A stretch of 64,000 nt of DNA. Origin: Tilletiaria anomala UBC 951 (lineage: Eukaryota; Basidiomycota; Exobasidiomycetes; Georgefischeriales; Tilletiariaceae). The stretch spans positions 32,180-96,179 of the forward strand of contig NW_013546951.1 in NCBI RefSeq assembly GCF_000711695.1. The letters run 5' to 3'. Within the stretch, counting starts at the first letter, position 1, and each line of letters opens with the position of its first letter. The notes beneath the pieces were generated by a model that made no database searches, was not told where the DNA came from, and saw only the letters and a list, made by a program, of their open reading frames with translations. A program made the translations under genes and the position numbers. Below, one piece after another: positions 43,280 to 54,638 of the stretch.

Positions 43280-44570
43280 TCACAGCTTGCCCGCATTGCG
43301 TTCCTGCCGCTGGAATTGGACAGGATCGCGCCATCGCGGTGCGCGTTTCTATGCAGGACCGTGTATGTCAGAACGTCGACGTCACTTCGAGAGCGGTCTG
43401 CAATTGGCGTCGCACTTACCTCTCGGAACGCTGTGAGGCCCTCGTTGATGTTCTCGCCAACGTACAGCGCTCGAGCGCGCGTGGTCGTGTATGCCTCGAC
43501 GGCCAGATCCTCCAAATTGCCCTGGCGCTTCTGTCCGTTGATCAGCACAGCATTCGCGCCGGTGGGACCTGGGTAATCTCTCGCCGCGTTGAGCGCCTCT
43601 TTTGTGACGAGCAGCGCGTCGGGCGAGTTTTCGCAGAGGCGCGCAGCGAGCGCCACCGCGGCGCGTTCGACGGCTACTTGGCCTGCTTCCAAGCTCGCAG
43701 ACGGAGGGAGGTGCACGACGCTGTTCAGCAGCTGGTACTTGGAGTAGAGCTCTGCGGCCGAGACAGCCGAGCCGGTGAGCAGCAATTCGGAGGCGCGGTG
43801 CTGGGAGGAAAATCACGGCGGCACAGTTCCAAGTTCAGCGTCTGCTGCAGCGAGCATCACAGCGGTGGCTTTGTTCCGTGTCGCCACTCTCCCTATCCAC
43901 TCACATGCCCGCTGACCTTGGCCACCCGAGCAATGCCACCCTGCGCAGCGATGACTCCCCGCGAGACCTCTGGCAGCGCAAAGCGCGAGCGGTCCGTAGC
44001 GACGGCGAGATCGCAGTTGAGCAGGACCTCCATACCTCCGCCCATGCAGATTCCGTCAATGGCAGCGATGATGGGCTTGCTGCTGCGCCGCGAACTGATG
44101 CTCCCGAACCCGCCTTTGCGCAGCCGGTCGACGCTGATCTGCGATTCTGAAAGCGGCTGCAGCGGGACGCGCGTGCCGTCGGCTAATTGCGCGTACTGCT
44201 CCTGTTCCGATGACGACGAGGCCAAGCGTCGCCGTGCGGCTGCTTCGTCTTGCCATGATTTAAGATCCTGTCCGGCGCAAAATGCGCGGCCGCGCCCCGT
44301 GATGATGCCCACCCATAGCGCTGGCTCGTCTTCGAACCAGTCCAAAACGCGTCCAAGGTCCAACTCTAGGTCCTATGAGCGTGGACAGTGAGGATAGAAG
44401 CAGTGTAAGCTTAACTTGCCTTGTCGCCCTCCATCACGACCTCGGCACTTCACCTTGGTCATGCTATTCAACTGCTTGGGACGGTTCAGCGTGAGCATGA
44501 GCACGTGCGGCGCAGGCACAGTCACGAGCAAGTGCTCGCCCACCGAGGGCGGGCTCAGCATACTCGACAT
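43280..44570 (-). CDS. Enoyl-CoA hydratase/isomerase family protein
   Basis: Crotonase-fold enzyme, probably hydrating enoyl-CoA in fatty-acid or branched-chain catabolism. Exons 44454-44570, 43905-44363, 43420-43800 and 43280-43309 give 328 residues. Start region LNRPKQLNSMTK, first oxyanion-hole loop ITGRGRAFCAGQDLKSW, second loop IDGICMGGGMEVLL, then ALPEVSRGVIAAQGG, HRASELLLTGSAVSA and EGLTAFRE. A Ser/Glu/Gln insert of about 40 residues lies between the two oxyanion loops. The last 30-nt exon (RQERNAGKL) is my best guess and least certain; the second intron boundary before LDLGRVLDW could shift by a few bases. No peroxisomal SKL-type end or clear presequence. Sequence does not tell hydratase from isomerase or hydrolase roles. 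Confidence 0.85.
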
Positions 44571-45108
44571 GATGGAGCTGAGGCGTCAGGTACAAAAGAA
44601 CTCGTCAGGAATTCGCTTCGAAGCCGATGGCCGGGTATCAAACGCGATCGCCTTGGTCGGAACTCCCTCAGGCCTTTCGTCCCAGCGTCCGACTCTTTGC
44701 AGGCAAGTGTCTGACACGTCCTTAGCAGCCCTCTTCACCTTCGCAGGGACGGATCCTGGTCACATTTACGCTTGGCTTCGTGGAGTGGACAGGGAATATG
44801 CATTTAGAGCTCTCAAGAAAGTGGTGTTGGGTGTGGGACTGGGAGGGGTGGGGGGAGATGATCCGGCCGACCGGTGCGCCGGTATACCCGGGTGGGCTAC
44901 ACCACACTGCCGCCCAGTGCCTCCCATCTGCCAGCTGCCGCTTCGTTTTGGTGGGAGGGCTTTACGTTCTTCGCTGGACGCTCGAGAGACGACTGCCCTC
45001 GATGCACTGCGTACGGTTGAAGAGGAAGGCGGAGGCCTGTGGCCCACGGGGCGCTGTGGCACCAACAGACAAATGAAATAACATTAAAATTGCAGTGCAA
45101 TGGAAATG

Positions 45109-46588
45109 CTACCTGTTCGCGGGGCGAAACGACTGGTACCCTTTCTCAATACCCAATCTCCGGACCACGTGGGCAGGCAGACAGTACGTCGGGTCGACTT
45201 CCTCAAGGTTCGCAAGCCCATCACCCTCATTGCCATCCGGTGCTGCTTCTGCTTCTGCTGCTGCGCCCTGGCCCTTTGCTTGCGGCGTCCCTCGATCCAA
45301 GCCGGACAACAGTGAGAGCCCTGCGAGGCCAAAGTGTGTGTGGAAGACGTCGGCGACATTGTCTGGCCTGTCTGCTATGCCACCGTACTCGGGATCCTGC
45401 GCGGACAGGATGAAGCGCCGCAGCTTGGCGGCATCGATCCAGTGCAGTCGCCGCACCATACTGAGAGAGCTAAGCACCCACCACGAGTAGCATACCTGCA
45501 AGAAGATGTGGCGATCCGAGTCAGATGAGAGAAAGTACCCCGTGCGTCCGTAGCGGAGCACGCACATCTTCGAGCTTCTGCGGCCTGCCATTGAGCCCGC
45601 CGTTGGGCAGCTGCCTCTCTGCGAGCCACGAGCCGACGCGATCGAGGTCGACGCGATCGAGCGCGTCGAGGATGTTGAGCGCCGCGACGCACGTGAACAC
45701 CTGCCCAGCGTGGCTCTCGGCGCCGACGGACGTGCCGAAGCCGCCGTCGCGGTTATGGCAGCGCAGCAGGTATGCGATGCTCTCCTCGCGTATCTCTGCG
45801 AGCTCAGCCGTGGCGGAGAGTAGCTGTAAAGCGTGCAGCGCAATGTACAGGTAGCGCGTGTCGTGCTCGAGCGCTGCGCTGTCGCCGTAGAATGCGCCAC
45901 GCAGGTTCGGCGACGTGGACCGTAGCGAGAGAATGTCTGCAGGAGGACCAGAAACCCAGCTGGATCAGATCGCGGTGCGAGGGGCTTGGTAGAAGAAAAA
46001 CGGCTCACAGTCTATTACTGCTTGGCGGTCAACCACGTCGAGTGCACCCTTGATGGCGAGGATCTGTAATGCGGACAGCGTGCTGAGGATGTGGGTGTCG
46101 TGCCGCGGGAACGGCGCGAATCCTCCCGGCTGGCCGTCTCTGCCGTCGCTCGGATCCCGGTGTTGCCCTGCAGGCTCGTTCTTATTGTGGTCAAGTTCGG
46201 CCTTGCGCTTCCCCTTACCCTTGGGGTCGTCCCAGCAACTGAGCACAAAGTCGACGAGGTCCTGCCGAGCGAGCAGGTCGCCAGCGTGCATGAGCTCGAG
46301 CGCGCAGAGGCCCCAGTAGACGCCGTTCATGCGCAGGTGCGTCGTCATGTGGTATGAGAGGCCTTCTTTTTTCTGCGGCGTCAGATTGTTTCCAGATCTT
46401 CGGTCAGCCACTGTCATCCTCAACGCAGTAGGAAGCTCGACTGCAGCTCCTGCATGGCCTGGCGGCAGCTGACTTGGCCGGCACTCTGAAGGGACGCAGT
46501 CTAGTCTGACACTCACTGCATCGAGCGACTTGATGTAGGCTACATGAAGGTCCCTGAGGAGCCGTTGCGGCGCCTGTGGGAGAGCCAT
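45109..46588 (-). CDS. BET2: Rab geranylgeranyltransferase beta subunit (Bet2)
   Basis: Catalytic subunit of geranylgeranyltransferase II, which prenylates Rab/Ypt GTPases for membrane traffic. Exons 46517-46588, 46009-46372, 45566-45936 and 45109-45495 give 397 residues (human 331). Prenyltransferase repeats are clear after splicing: [42 protein letters not shown]-type third repeat, [59 protein letters not shown] and LAGLSLL. The zinc ligands Asp and Cys (DVCYSWW) and His (VFHTHFG) are present. Two hydrophilic inserts, Lys/Glu-rich after LSCWDD and Ala/Glu-rich before [11 protein letters not shown], explain the extra length. Start ATG 46588 gives [20 protein letters not shown], matching the family; the upstream open frame is probably leader. 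Confidence 0.95.
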
Positions 46589-47488
46589 CGTGCGTTGAGA
46601 TGAATGTGCGAGCAAAGATGCGTGCTGCGGGTAGCAGCAGATTGCCTGGATGCGCTCCACCCAGTTGCCCAGAAGGCTGCCCTGCCTGGTATTCTCTACC
46701 TCTTTACTCGCCGTCCTCCAGTCGCAAAGCGAGGGGTGCAAGTGTCCGTCTATACCGAGTGTGAAGTGTGACTATGTGACTGAGATACAACAACGACAAG
46801 TCTCAAGGAGACACGAACGTACTAGCCCAAATGCGTCGCATATGCCATCATGAATCATATTCGAAGCATGGCTCAAAGGGGAGTCCCGCAATCGCGAACG
46901 CTGGCGTTGGCAGTCGTGATGAGCAAGGTCATCACCGTTGTTAGCTATTTGTGTTGGTGTGTCCAGGCACTCGTGCCAGAAGCGCTCGGTTAAACACCCC
47001 AATGCAAACAGGCAAGTGCCTTCATTCCGATATTCTCCTTCTCCAGGGTTGTCTTCACACCCTGATTGCTTTGTTGTCATTTGGTTTGCACGCTTCGAAC
47101 TTTGGCGTGCAGTAGATACCCTCGAGATCTGGTCAGAAGTCGATCCACAATATCGTGGCTGTGCCCTCTGGGGCTACTTTGAGAGCAGCGGCAAGCATGC
47201 CAGTCAGCAGCGTTGATGCGTGGAGGAAGCGGACTGAATCATCTAGCTCATACATGCCGTGGGTGCATTAGAGCTTTGTCCCCCACTAAGCCAAGCTGTC
47301 ATTGTTGTGCTTTGGGGAGGTCCACTTTTCGTCGCTGGCCGGTAGCTTTGGTGGTTGGCTTCTCTTGAAACGCACCGGGGTGGGCGCTCCTGGTTGGCGT
47401 GCTAATATGGCAACGACATCGGTAGGGTCGTCATCCCGGGCGTTGTTAACAGCATCTCCAGGGACGTGTTCTATCCATGGCATGTCTT
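46589..47488. other. Intergenic, BET2 promoter side
   Basis: About 900 bp. Short frames on both strands only. A minus-strand frame whose end near 47290 reads hydrophilic (PPKLPASDEKWTSP) was noted but not accepted as a gene. Confidence 0.4.
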
Positions 47489-47497
47489 GTATATAAC
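47489..47497 (+). promoter_or_regulatory. TATA box candidate
   Basis: TGTATATAAC on the plus strand, 73 bp before the ATG at 47570 of the possible small gene. Position fits a fungal TATA element. Confidence 0.4.
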
Positions 47498-47569
47498 AGC
47501 ATCCCGACCCATGCATCCACCACCTGTAGCCCCGATCAGCTCGACGTCTAGCAGCAACAGCCAACAACA

Positions 47570-48168
47570 ATGGTGGACACGCCTGATCGAATCGCGAAAG
47601 CCCGCCAAAAGGTGGCGCGACTCGAAGCCGCGGCTGCGTGTAGGCAAGAGCATAAGGATGGTCGCGCACTAAGGGGTGCAGTTGTTGGGAAGTTGAAATG
47701 GTTACACAGCGTGACGATCCGAGGTGCTTAAATATACGTTGTGTGCTTACACCAAGGAGCCTAAACCCGACGAAATGACTGCGCGCCCCGAGCCCAAGAG
47801 ACACTACGGAAGGAAACGCGGTATTCGATAGCTGGAGTCGATAGCTGGAGTCGAGCAAGCAAATCCATGCTTGGATAGATGCGTCGTGGGGCATTCCGGA
47901 TGTAGAATTCAAGGTGAAGTGCGGGAGCTCTCTTTGATACATCCCGGGAGCTGAAAAGTATTTTTCTGCAGCACCTCGGCAAGAGTATGTACACACCTCT
48001 AAGAAGCGCAAGGCGCTCTTCGAGCGCCTCAGCTACTTTTGCGTCATCTGGGACGACTATACCCAGCAGGTCGACGCCCACGCCCCCGCCGCACGAGCAG
48101 CTGTGCCAGTCGCCGACAGCTCGTACGACTTGTCCGTCTTCTTTCCCGAATGGGCTGGGGGGTGTTAA
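47570..48168 (+). CDS. Possible small spliced gene, unknown product
   Basis: A short frame at 47570-47731 begins MVDTPDRIAKARQKVARLEA, helical and charged. About 240 bp downstream a T-rich tract and CTGCAG precede 47972, after which a frame reads SKKRKALFERLSYFCVIWDD and AVPVADSSYDLSVFFPEWAG to the stop at 48166-48168. Both parts have G/C-rich third positions. The TATA candidate upstream, the acceptor-like site and the similar composition suggest one gene, but I could not fix the donor, so the joined protein is unknown. A minus-strand gene over the same bases is the alternative. Confidence 0.3.
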
Positions 48169-48727
48169 AGAGATAGCTAAGCAGTTATCTTTCGCTGCCC
48201 TTGGAGTTGCAATACATAGTATAGCAGCCGGCAATCCTTTGGCAAGGCCGCCAGGACTTGATATCGTCCAGCGCCGACATAGTCCTGAGCATTGGCAACA
48301 AGTCCTAGCAACCTGTACAGGTCAAAGCCGCCTCGCCCTTTCCCTCTTTATTACACGCACGTGACCGATCGTCAATGTTCTCCACCCCACCAGCCTAAGC
48401 GAAAAAGTGTGATCCCCGTCGCTCTCGCCTTCAAAAGTGGATACTAGGGAGCGGAACTGCGGACTGTGCTATCTGACGGACTTATTTTTTTTGTGACAGG
48501 GCGTGGAGCCGAAGACCGGGGGAGGGGCAGATAGGGCCGCCTGGTGCAGTGTTGTGCGGCTGAGCGGGATGGTAACGTTCCGAGTCACTTCTCTCTCATC
48601 CGCAACCAGGATCCCCATCTCCATCCAACCATCCTTCTTCTTCCATCCTCCCCATCTTCCCTCTCCATGCAACACTAGGGCAAGAGACACAGGAGCAAAC
48701 TGGACAGCCCATACCAATACAACGACC
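48169..48727. promoter_or_regulatory. ILV2 upstream region
   Basis: About 560 bp before the ILV2 start. No Gcn4-type TGACTCA site was found by eye; the leader just before the ATG is CT- and CA-rich (48595-48727). Confidence 0.4.
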
Positions 48728-51203
48728 ATGGTATCCAGCATGGCACACATCGTACGGAGAAGAGCAGCCGCAGCGGCCGCGGTGGCAGGCAACACCAGCC
48801 GGTCCACCGCCATCCCCAGTCCTATTGCCCACATGCTCCGCCGACACATCTCCAGCAACGTTGCGAGGTCCCAAGCAGCACCTGCAGCAGCAGCAGCAGC
48901 AGCGCAGCCCACGTCAGACCAGTCCAGGTGAGTGTCAAGAACGCAGGCAACTAGATGAACCAGCTACTCAATGGCTTCGTGTTTCCTTTCCTTTCTTTTT
49001 TCCCTCTAAAACACAATCCCACTTGCCAGCCGCCCGGAGCCATCGCCTGGATTCCAAAGATCTTCGATCACACCGACACTCTCAAATCGATCACATGATC
49101 CCAACGCCCTTGACGAGTCCTTTGTCGGCATGTCCGGCGGAGAAATCTTCCACGAAATGATGCTGCGCCACAAGGTCAAACATGTCTTTGGATACCCCGG
49201 CGGCGCTATCCTGCCCGTCTTTGACGCCATCTATAACTCAAAACACTTTGACTTTATCCTTCCGCGCCGAGAAGACGGCGCAGGACACATGGCGGAGGGC
49301 TACGCGCGTGTTTCGGGCAAGCCTGGTGTCGTCCTCGTGACTTCCGGGCCAGGCGCTACCAACGTTGTCACGCCCATGCAGGATGCCATGTCCGACGGCA
49401 CCCCTCTCGTTGTCTTCTGCGGTCAGGTTGCCACCTCTGCCATCGGCTCAGATGCGTTCCAGGAGGCAGACGTCATCGGCATCTCACGCAGTTGCACCAA
49501 GTGGAACGTCATGGTCAAAGACATTGCAGAGCTCCCGCGAAGGATCAACGAGGCGTTCAAGATTGCAACCTCTGGCAGGCCCGGGCCCGTCCTCGTCGAT
49601 CTGCCCAAAGATGTCACTGCTGGCATCCTTCGACAAGCGCTGCCATACAGCAGCACGCAACCCAACATGAGCTCCATCCCCTCGCGAGCGGCTGCGCGGC
49701 CCCGATCCAGATACGCGGTGAACCGGTTCTCCAATTCTTCTGCGTCAACTTCTTCGTCTGCCTTGTCCGAGGAAGACACGCCAGAGATGCTCGAGGCGGC
49801 ACGCCTGATCAACATTGCCAAGCGACCCGTCATCTACGCTGGCCAAGGAATCCTGTCCTCGCCCGAAGGGCCAGCGATGCTTAAGAGACTGGCCAAGGGC
49901 GCCAGTATTCCCGTCACTACGACGCTGCAGGGTCTGGGCGCCTTTGATGAGCTGGACGAACTGAGTCTGCACATGCTCGGCATGCACGGCAGCGCGTACG
50001 CGAATCTGGCGATGCAAAACGCGGACCTTATCATCGCGCTTGGCGCACGCTTCGACGACCGTGTCACGGGGCGCGTGGACAAGTTTGCACCGCAAGCGCG
50101 CGCGGCGGCACTAGAGGGCCGTGGCGGGATCGTGCACTTTGAGATCATGCCGAAGAACATCAACAAGGTCGTGCAGGCGACGTGCGCCATCGAGGGCGAC
50201 GTCATCGAGAACCTCGGCCGTGTGCTGAAGCACGTCGACCCAGCCAGCAAGAGCGCGCGCAAGGAGTGGCATGCGACGATCCGCGAGTGGAAGGAAAGAT
50301 TCCCGTTCACTTTCGTGCCAAGCAAGCCTGACAAGGGGGAGCTGATGAAGCCGCAGGAGGTGATCGAGGAAATGGACCGCGTCGTGACGAACCTCGGCAA
50401 GAAGAAGGACACGATCATCGCCACCGGCGTCGGCCAGCACCAGATGTGGGCCGCGCAGCACTACCGCTGGACGCAGCCGCGCTCGTGGGTTTCCTCGGGC
50501 GGCCTCGGCACGATGGGCTACGGCGTGCCGGCCGCCATCGGTGCCAAAGTCGCTGCCCCCGAGAAGGTCGTCATTGACGTCGACGGCGACGCATCCTTCT
50601 CCATGACCGCCATGGAGCTCGCGACGGCCTCACAGTTCAACATCGGTGTCAAGATCCTCGTTCTTAATAACGAGTTCCAGGGGATGGTCCTGCAGTGGCA
50701 AGGTGAGCGAGAACACTTCTGTTGTTGCACACGACCGAGTTCGACATGTATTGACGCTCTCTCTTTTTTTCCCTTCGCCGCTGCCGCTACTTCTACTGCT
50801 CCTCGACAAACACAGACCTCTTCTACGACCAGCGCTACAGCCACACCGCGATGACTAACCCGAATTTTGTCAAGCTGGCCGAGTCGATGGGCGTCAAGGC
50901 GATCCGATGCGACACGCTGGACGAGCTGCCAGCCAAGATGAAGGAATTCATCGAGTACCGCGGCGACCGTCCGATTCTGTTCGAGGCACGCGTCGTCAAG
51001 AACGAGCATGTCTTCCCCATGGTCGCAGCGGGCAAGGCGCTGCATGAGCAGCTGGTGCATCCAGTGAGTTTCAGTTCCAAACATGGCTTTATTGTAGGTG
51101 TGTGCTATAGGGATTTGTGTTGCTGACTCTCTTTTCCTCGCTCTGCTGCTGCGTTGGACAGATGCTCAATGCGCCCAACTCGGCACCAATTCCTTCCGCC
51201 TGA
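48728..51203 (+). CDS. ILV2: Acetolactate synthase catalytic subunit, mitochondrial (Ilv2)
   Basis: Thiamine-diphosphate enzyme joining pyruvate units (or pyruvate and 2-oxobutyrate) in the first common step of valine, leucine and isoleucine synthesis. Exons 48728-48927, 49030-50702, 50816-51063 and 51162-51203 give 720 residues. The first 90 residues are Ala/Arg/Ser-rich with no acids, a mitochondrial presequence. SGGEIFHEMMLRH begins the core; the activating glutamate is in RREDGAGHMAEGYARVSGK; then DRVTGRVDKFAP, and the ThDP/Mg motif DVDGDASFSMTAMELATASQ to VLNNEFQGMVLQWQ. DLFYDQRYSHTAMTNPNF follows in exon 3, and a 42-nt last exon encodes MLNAPNSAPIPSA. A Ser-rich insert (NSSASTSSSALSEEDTPE) is normal for fungi. 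Start context is CGACCATGG. Confidence 0.97.
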
Positions 51204-52035
51204 GACGCAAGCATCTGCCCTCCCCGCCCCAATTCCCCAAAAGAGCAGATACAGGCGCACACCGTCTGCAGCTCATGCGTCGCTTGTTGCTGCCCTTTTC
51301 GGTACCCTGTCATCATTGGTCACCTGGCATTTATCCGGCTCGTCCGACAAGGAGCGCTCAGGGCGCCTTCCGGGGCTCATCGTTCGCAAGCGCCGCTGCA
51401 TCTTCCCCGGTCTTGTCCTCTCGTCCAGGCCGGGCTCGCTACCCTCTGTATTACTAGGCCCTTGCACATTACACACTATACATTCAAGTTCAACTCTCCC
51501 AATTCAGGGGATGGATATCGCCTATCAGTGTCATGAGGTGCTTTCTTGGCGGTGAGCAGTGTATATGGAGCGGTTGTGAGAAATGTAGGTCGGAGGATGC
51601 GGGATGCCGTTCATGCCGAGCGCTAAGGCCCAGGTGTCATCACGGGGTACCTGGGTCCCAAGGATCGAGCCGCTACGTCGCCGCGACTGGCGAAAACGAA
51701 AAAGGTTCACTGAACACCCTCCTCGGCAGGGCTTGGGGCCCAGGTATGTAAAACGCACCAGCTTCACGATGAATGCAAGGTCGCCTGATCTGATTCACTT
51801 CCCAAGCCAGTGCGTTCCAGCGGATCACCCGAGCGGCGAGCCTTGACGACCATAGGCAAACAAGGATTGAACGGATCCAATAGTGAAATGAACCAAATGT
51901 CCTGTATAGATAAAGTGGCTTTGGGGGGGGGGAGGGGGTTGCTCTCGTGTGGCATTGAGTGGGTGTAGCGGCGCGCAGGCAGCACAGCGACGTCCCGCCT
52001 CTTTCCCTCGCTTCCGCTCTCGCAACGACCGTTAG
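51204..52035. other. Region downstream of ILV2, no gene resolved
   Basis: About 830 bp. Short frames only. A G-run (ten G, then A, then five G, about 51923-51938) stands out. The right part may contain earlier exons of the partly resolved gene that follows. Confidence 0.35.
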
Positions 52036-52617
52036 CTACCCGTCGACACCATCGACAAACTCTCTCTCGGCGAGGAGCTGCTCTTCGTCCGTGTGCAGGT
52101 AGGAGACGAGCGTGTGTAGGCAGGAATCCTATAGGAGGAGGAGAGCGTCCAGCGTCGTGGGTGTGCTCTTGTGCGGAGCATCCAGATCCAGCTCGACTAC
52201 GTCAGAGTACAGACCCAATGCGAGACCCGGCCTTCACTGCTGCTTCCTGGACCTTTTGCTTACACTGGCTCCCTCGTTCCCGTTCCAATCGTTCGAGGTT
52301 CTGCATGCATAACAAGCCGGGCCTGAGCCGCGTCTGCGAGTTTCTTTACTCAATCCAGGTCCGTCAACGTAGTCGTCGTTCTACGCCGGCCACAGCGTCT
52401 AGGTATTCGGTTCGGCACGTTGGACGGCCACGGCACAGGAGCGGCCGTCCAATCAACTAACAAACGCTTTTTGTCCTGTCCTAATTAGGATGCGGAGATC
52501 ACGGCCGACCGCGCTTTGGCGATGAGGGCAGTGCTTCGAGCGCAAAGTAGCGCAGCTGTAGCTGCCGCCAAGACATCGCGCGCCCAAGCGTTCCGGGCCT
52601 TGTTGAAGGACATCTAA
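52036..52617 (+). CDS. Partly resolved small gene, unknown product
   Basis: Not recognised; 5' end missing. A segment 52036-52098, between CGTTAG and GTAGGA, encodes LPVDTIDKLSLGEELLFVRV plus Gln in phase. A possible short exon from 52186 (after ATCCAG) encodes IQLDY and perhaps VR. The final exon 52489-52617, after TAATTAG, encodes DAEITADRALAMRAVLRAQS, then an Ala-rich helix, ending RAQAFRALLKDI and stop. All three are in phase 0. The protein would be small, helical and Ala-rich at its end, like a subunit of a larger complex. The first exon(s) probably lie left of 52036. Confidence 0.35.
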
Positions 52618-53111
52618 CTACAGCATGACGGAGTCAGATCGTCATGGCGACAGTCCGACAACATAAATACCAACCCTGGCGCTTGAATATTCCATTTCCA
52701 TTCCTTTTTCTCTCCTCACAGAACTTTCAGACGCAAGCTAACGCAACGTAAACCCCCCCTTCGCACACGAACTCTAACGCTTTGATCCTTACGAATTCTA
52801 ACGATCTTGACGACCCGTTCGACCCTCGTAAGACCTTTAGGATTGATTCCATTGTAGCACCCACAAATCAACAACTGACCGGCTCAGAGAAGACCCCCCA
52901 CCCCAAACCGCCAACTCCACCAAACTCTCATCGACCACAGACAGTATCCTATCGAGCTAGTATCTCTCGTACTCCTTGCAAAAAAGAATCCTACATCCGC
53001 GCATCCACTGCCCACACTTCTCACCCCGTGAGTCATCGTGCTCTCTTCCATGCACATCTACAGTTGCTGACACGCTTGTCCTGTACCGAAAACTAGTCTA
53101 CCGTAACCACC

Positions 53112-53783
53112 ATGAAGTTCAGCTCTGTGCTCGCGCTCGCCGGCGTGGTCGGCTTCACTTCCGTCATGGCTGCTCCTGCTCCTGCGCCCGCCGCCATGGT
53201 CACCGCCGCACCCGTGCTTCGCCGTGTTCCCGTCATGCTCGCTGCTCGCGACATGGACCCCAACGAGGCCCAACAGCTTGTCAACGGTTTGACAGGTTCC
53301 GTCTACAACGGCAAAGGTAACTGTGGCAACCAGAACAACAGCAATGGCGATGACAGCGGCGACAACAGCGGCAGCGGCTCGGATTGCGAGGACGGCAGCG
53401 GCGCCAACATGCAAGACGTGCACAACTACATCAACGACGCTGCTTCTTCGCTCAACAACGCCGCCTCCGTCCTCCGCGAGTCCATGAGTGGTCAGGTCCC
53501 GCGCCCCGTCTCGTCCTACCTGAAGGAGCAGTCTAGCCGCATCTCTCAAGCAAGCAAGATCGCCGACGGTGGAGTGTCCGCCATGACCAAGTCGGCTTCG
53601 CAGTTCGTTTCGATCGCTTCGGCATACTCGGTCGCGCAGGCCAGCTTCACCCCGCAGGCGCACCGCATCGAACAGCAGATCGACAATGGCACCTACAACG
53701 CTGCGTCTGGTGGCGTCAAGGCTCCCACCGTCCTCACGCTTGGCGGCGCCTTGGGTGCCGTGCTCGTCTGGGCTGCCCTCTGA
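53112..53783 (+). CDS. Secreted, probably GPI-anchored protein, 223 residues
   Basis: Not assigned to a family. Single exon. Residues 1-20 (MKFSSVLALAGVVGFTSVMA) are a clean signal peptide with an AxA-type cleavage before APAPAPA. The mature part has a Gly/Asn/Asp/Ser-rich acidic stretch with the only two cysteines (GNCGNQ and SDCEDG), then a helical Ser/Ala region (NYINDAASSLNNAASVLRES and SAMTKSASQFVSIASAYSVA). The C-terminus, NGTYNAASGGVKAPTVLTLG followed by about 14 hydrophobic residues ending VWAAL, fits a GPI signal with small residues at the cleavage site. The leader from about 52,680 is long and CA-rich, with ACATAAATA at 52661 as a TATA candidate. High third-position C suggests strong expression. 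Likely a cell-wall or surface protein (inference). Confidence 0.75.
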   Translation: MKFSSVLALAGVVGFTSVMAAPAPAPAAMVTAAPVLRRVPVMLAARDMDPNEAQQLVNGLTGSVYNGKGNCGNQNNSNGDDSGDNSGSGSDCEDGSGANMQDVHNYINDAASSLNNAASVLRESMSGQVPRPVSSYLKEQSSRISQASKIADGGVSAMTKSASQFVSIASAYSVAQASFTPQAHRIEQQIDNGTYNAASGGVKAPTVLTLGGALGAVLVWAAL

Positions 53784-54638
53784 ATACGCTCGGGCGGCAT
53801 ACAACAACGGACGGCTTTCAGTCAATCTCCGGACGTCTTTCGCCGGCTGCGACTGGCGACGCCAACGACACCGAGCCGGCAGCGAGCATCCTCGTCGCCG
53901 TCGGCTTGGGCCAGCTGCAGCCGCGATCCGGAAGGCGTCGAGGTGACAAGCGGCACACCGAACAAGCTGAGGCGGAGGCCATGCATGCAGAGCGACAGAC
54001 GTTGGACTGACCTTGCCTCGCATGCGTAAACGGATTAAGATGGGTGGACGTGGATCGTCAAACCCCACAGACCGGATGCCGGATGCAACGATTCTTTTAC
54101 TTCGCAGGACGAACAACTCAACTCCAATCCCTCCCGACTCAACTCAAGACAGGCGTCCATCACCCGACCCTTTTGAGCGAACAAACGACCGACAAACAGG
54201 CTTCCCTTGTTCTCCATCTCGCTCTGATTTGATCTCGGCTTCTGATAACGAAGAACGGAAGGAAGGAGAGACCAGCAACACATCAACAGCAGACAACACT
54301 CCGGAGTGTCATCATGTGCGAACGGGGGGCTGCGCCCTCTACATCATTCACCCTTACCAACCAAACAACCCTTACCAACCAAACAACCCTTACCAAACAA
54401 CCCTTGCTCTAAACTTTCTGTCAAACTTCCCCACTAACGACCCCAACTAGCTGTAATGAACGCAGACTTTGTGTATGTACCTAGCAGGTTAACTCTTGAA
54501 TGCATGCAAAGAAAAAAAAGTCAGCCGTGTTGGACAGGATGCGCTAATAATGCGTTCGTTGTGAGGAGTAGGATACAAGTTGACAGATCAATGCAGATAC
54601 ACAACACTTCGACTTTCTTTCCGTGAAAAGGAGAATGT
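53784..54638. other. Intergenic between GPI-protein gene and histidine kinase
   Basis: About 855 bp between two convergent genes. A plus-strand frame from 54013 is low-complexity and contains the tandem repeat at 54351; not accepted as a gene. Confidence 0.4.
54351..54400 (+). repeat. 18-bp CCTTACCAACCAAACAA-type tandem repeat
   Basis: Two exact 18-bp copies (54351-54368, 54369-54386) and a third copy shortened to 14 bp (54387-54400). Intergenic. Confidence 0.9.

Noticed and set aside
47286-48011. Minus-strand frame of 241 residues
   Set aside because: Only its tail reads protein-like, there are no motifs, and the plus strand has a TATA-to-ATG arrangement. Not fully excluded.
51923-51938. 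G-run as a possible G-quadruplex
   Set aside because: Only two G-tracts, so it lacks the four tracts needed; likely a simple homopolymer.
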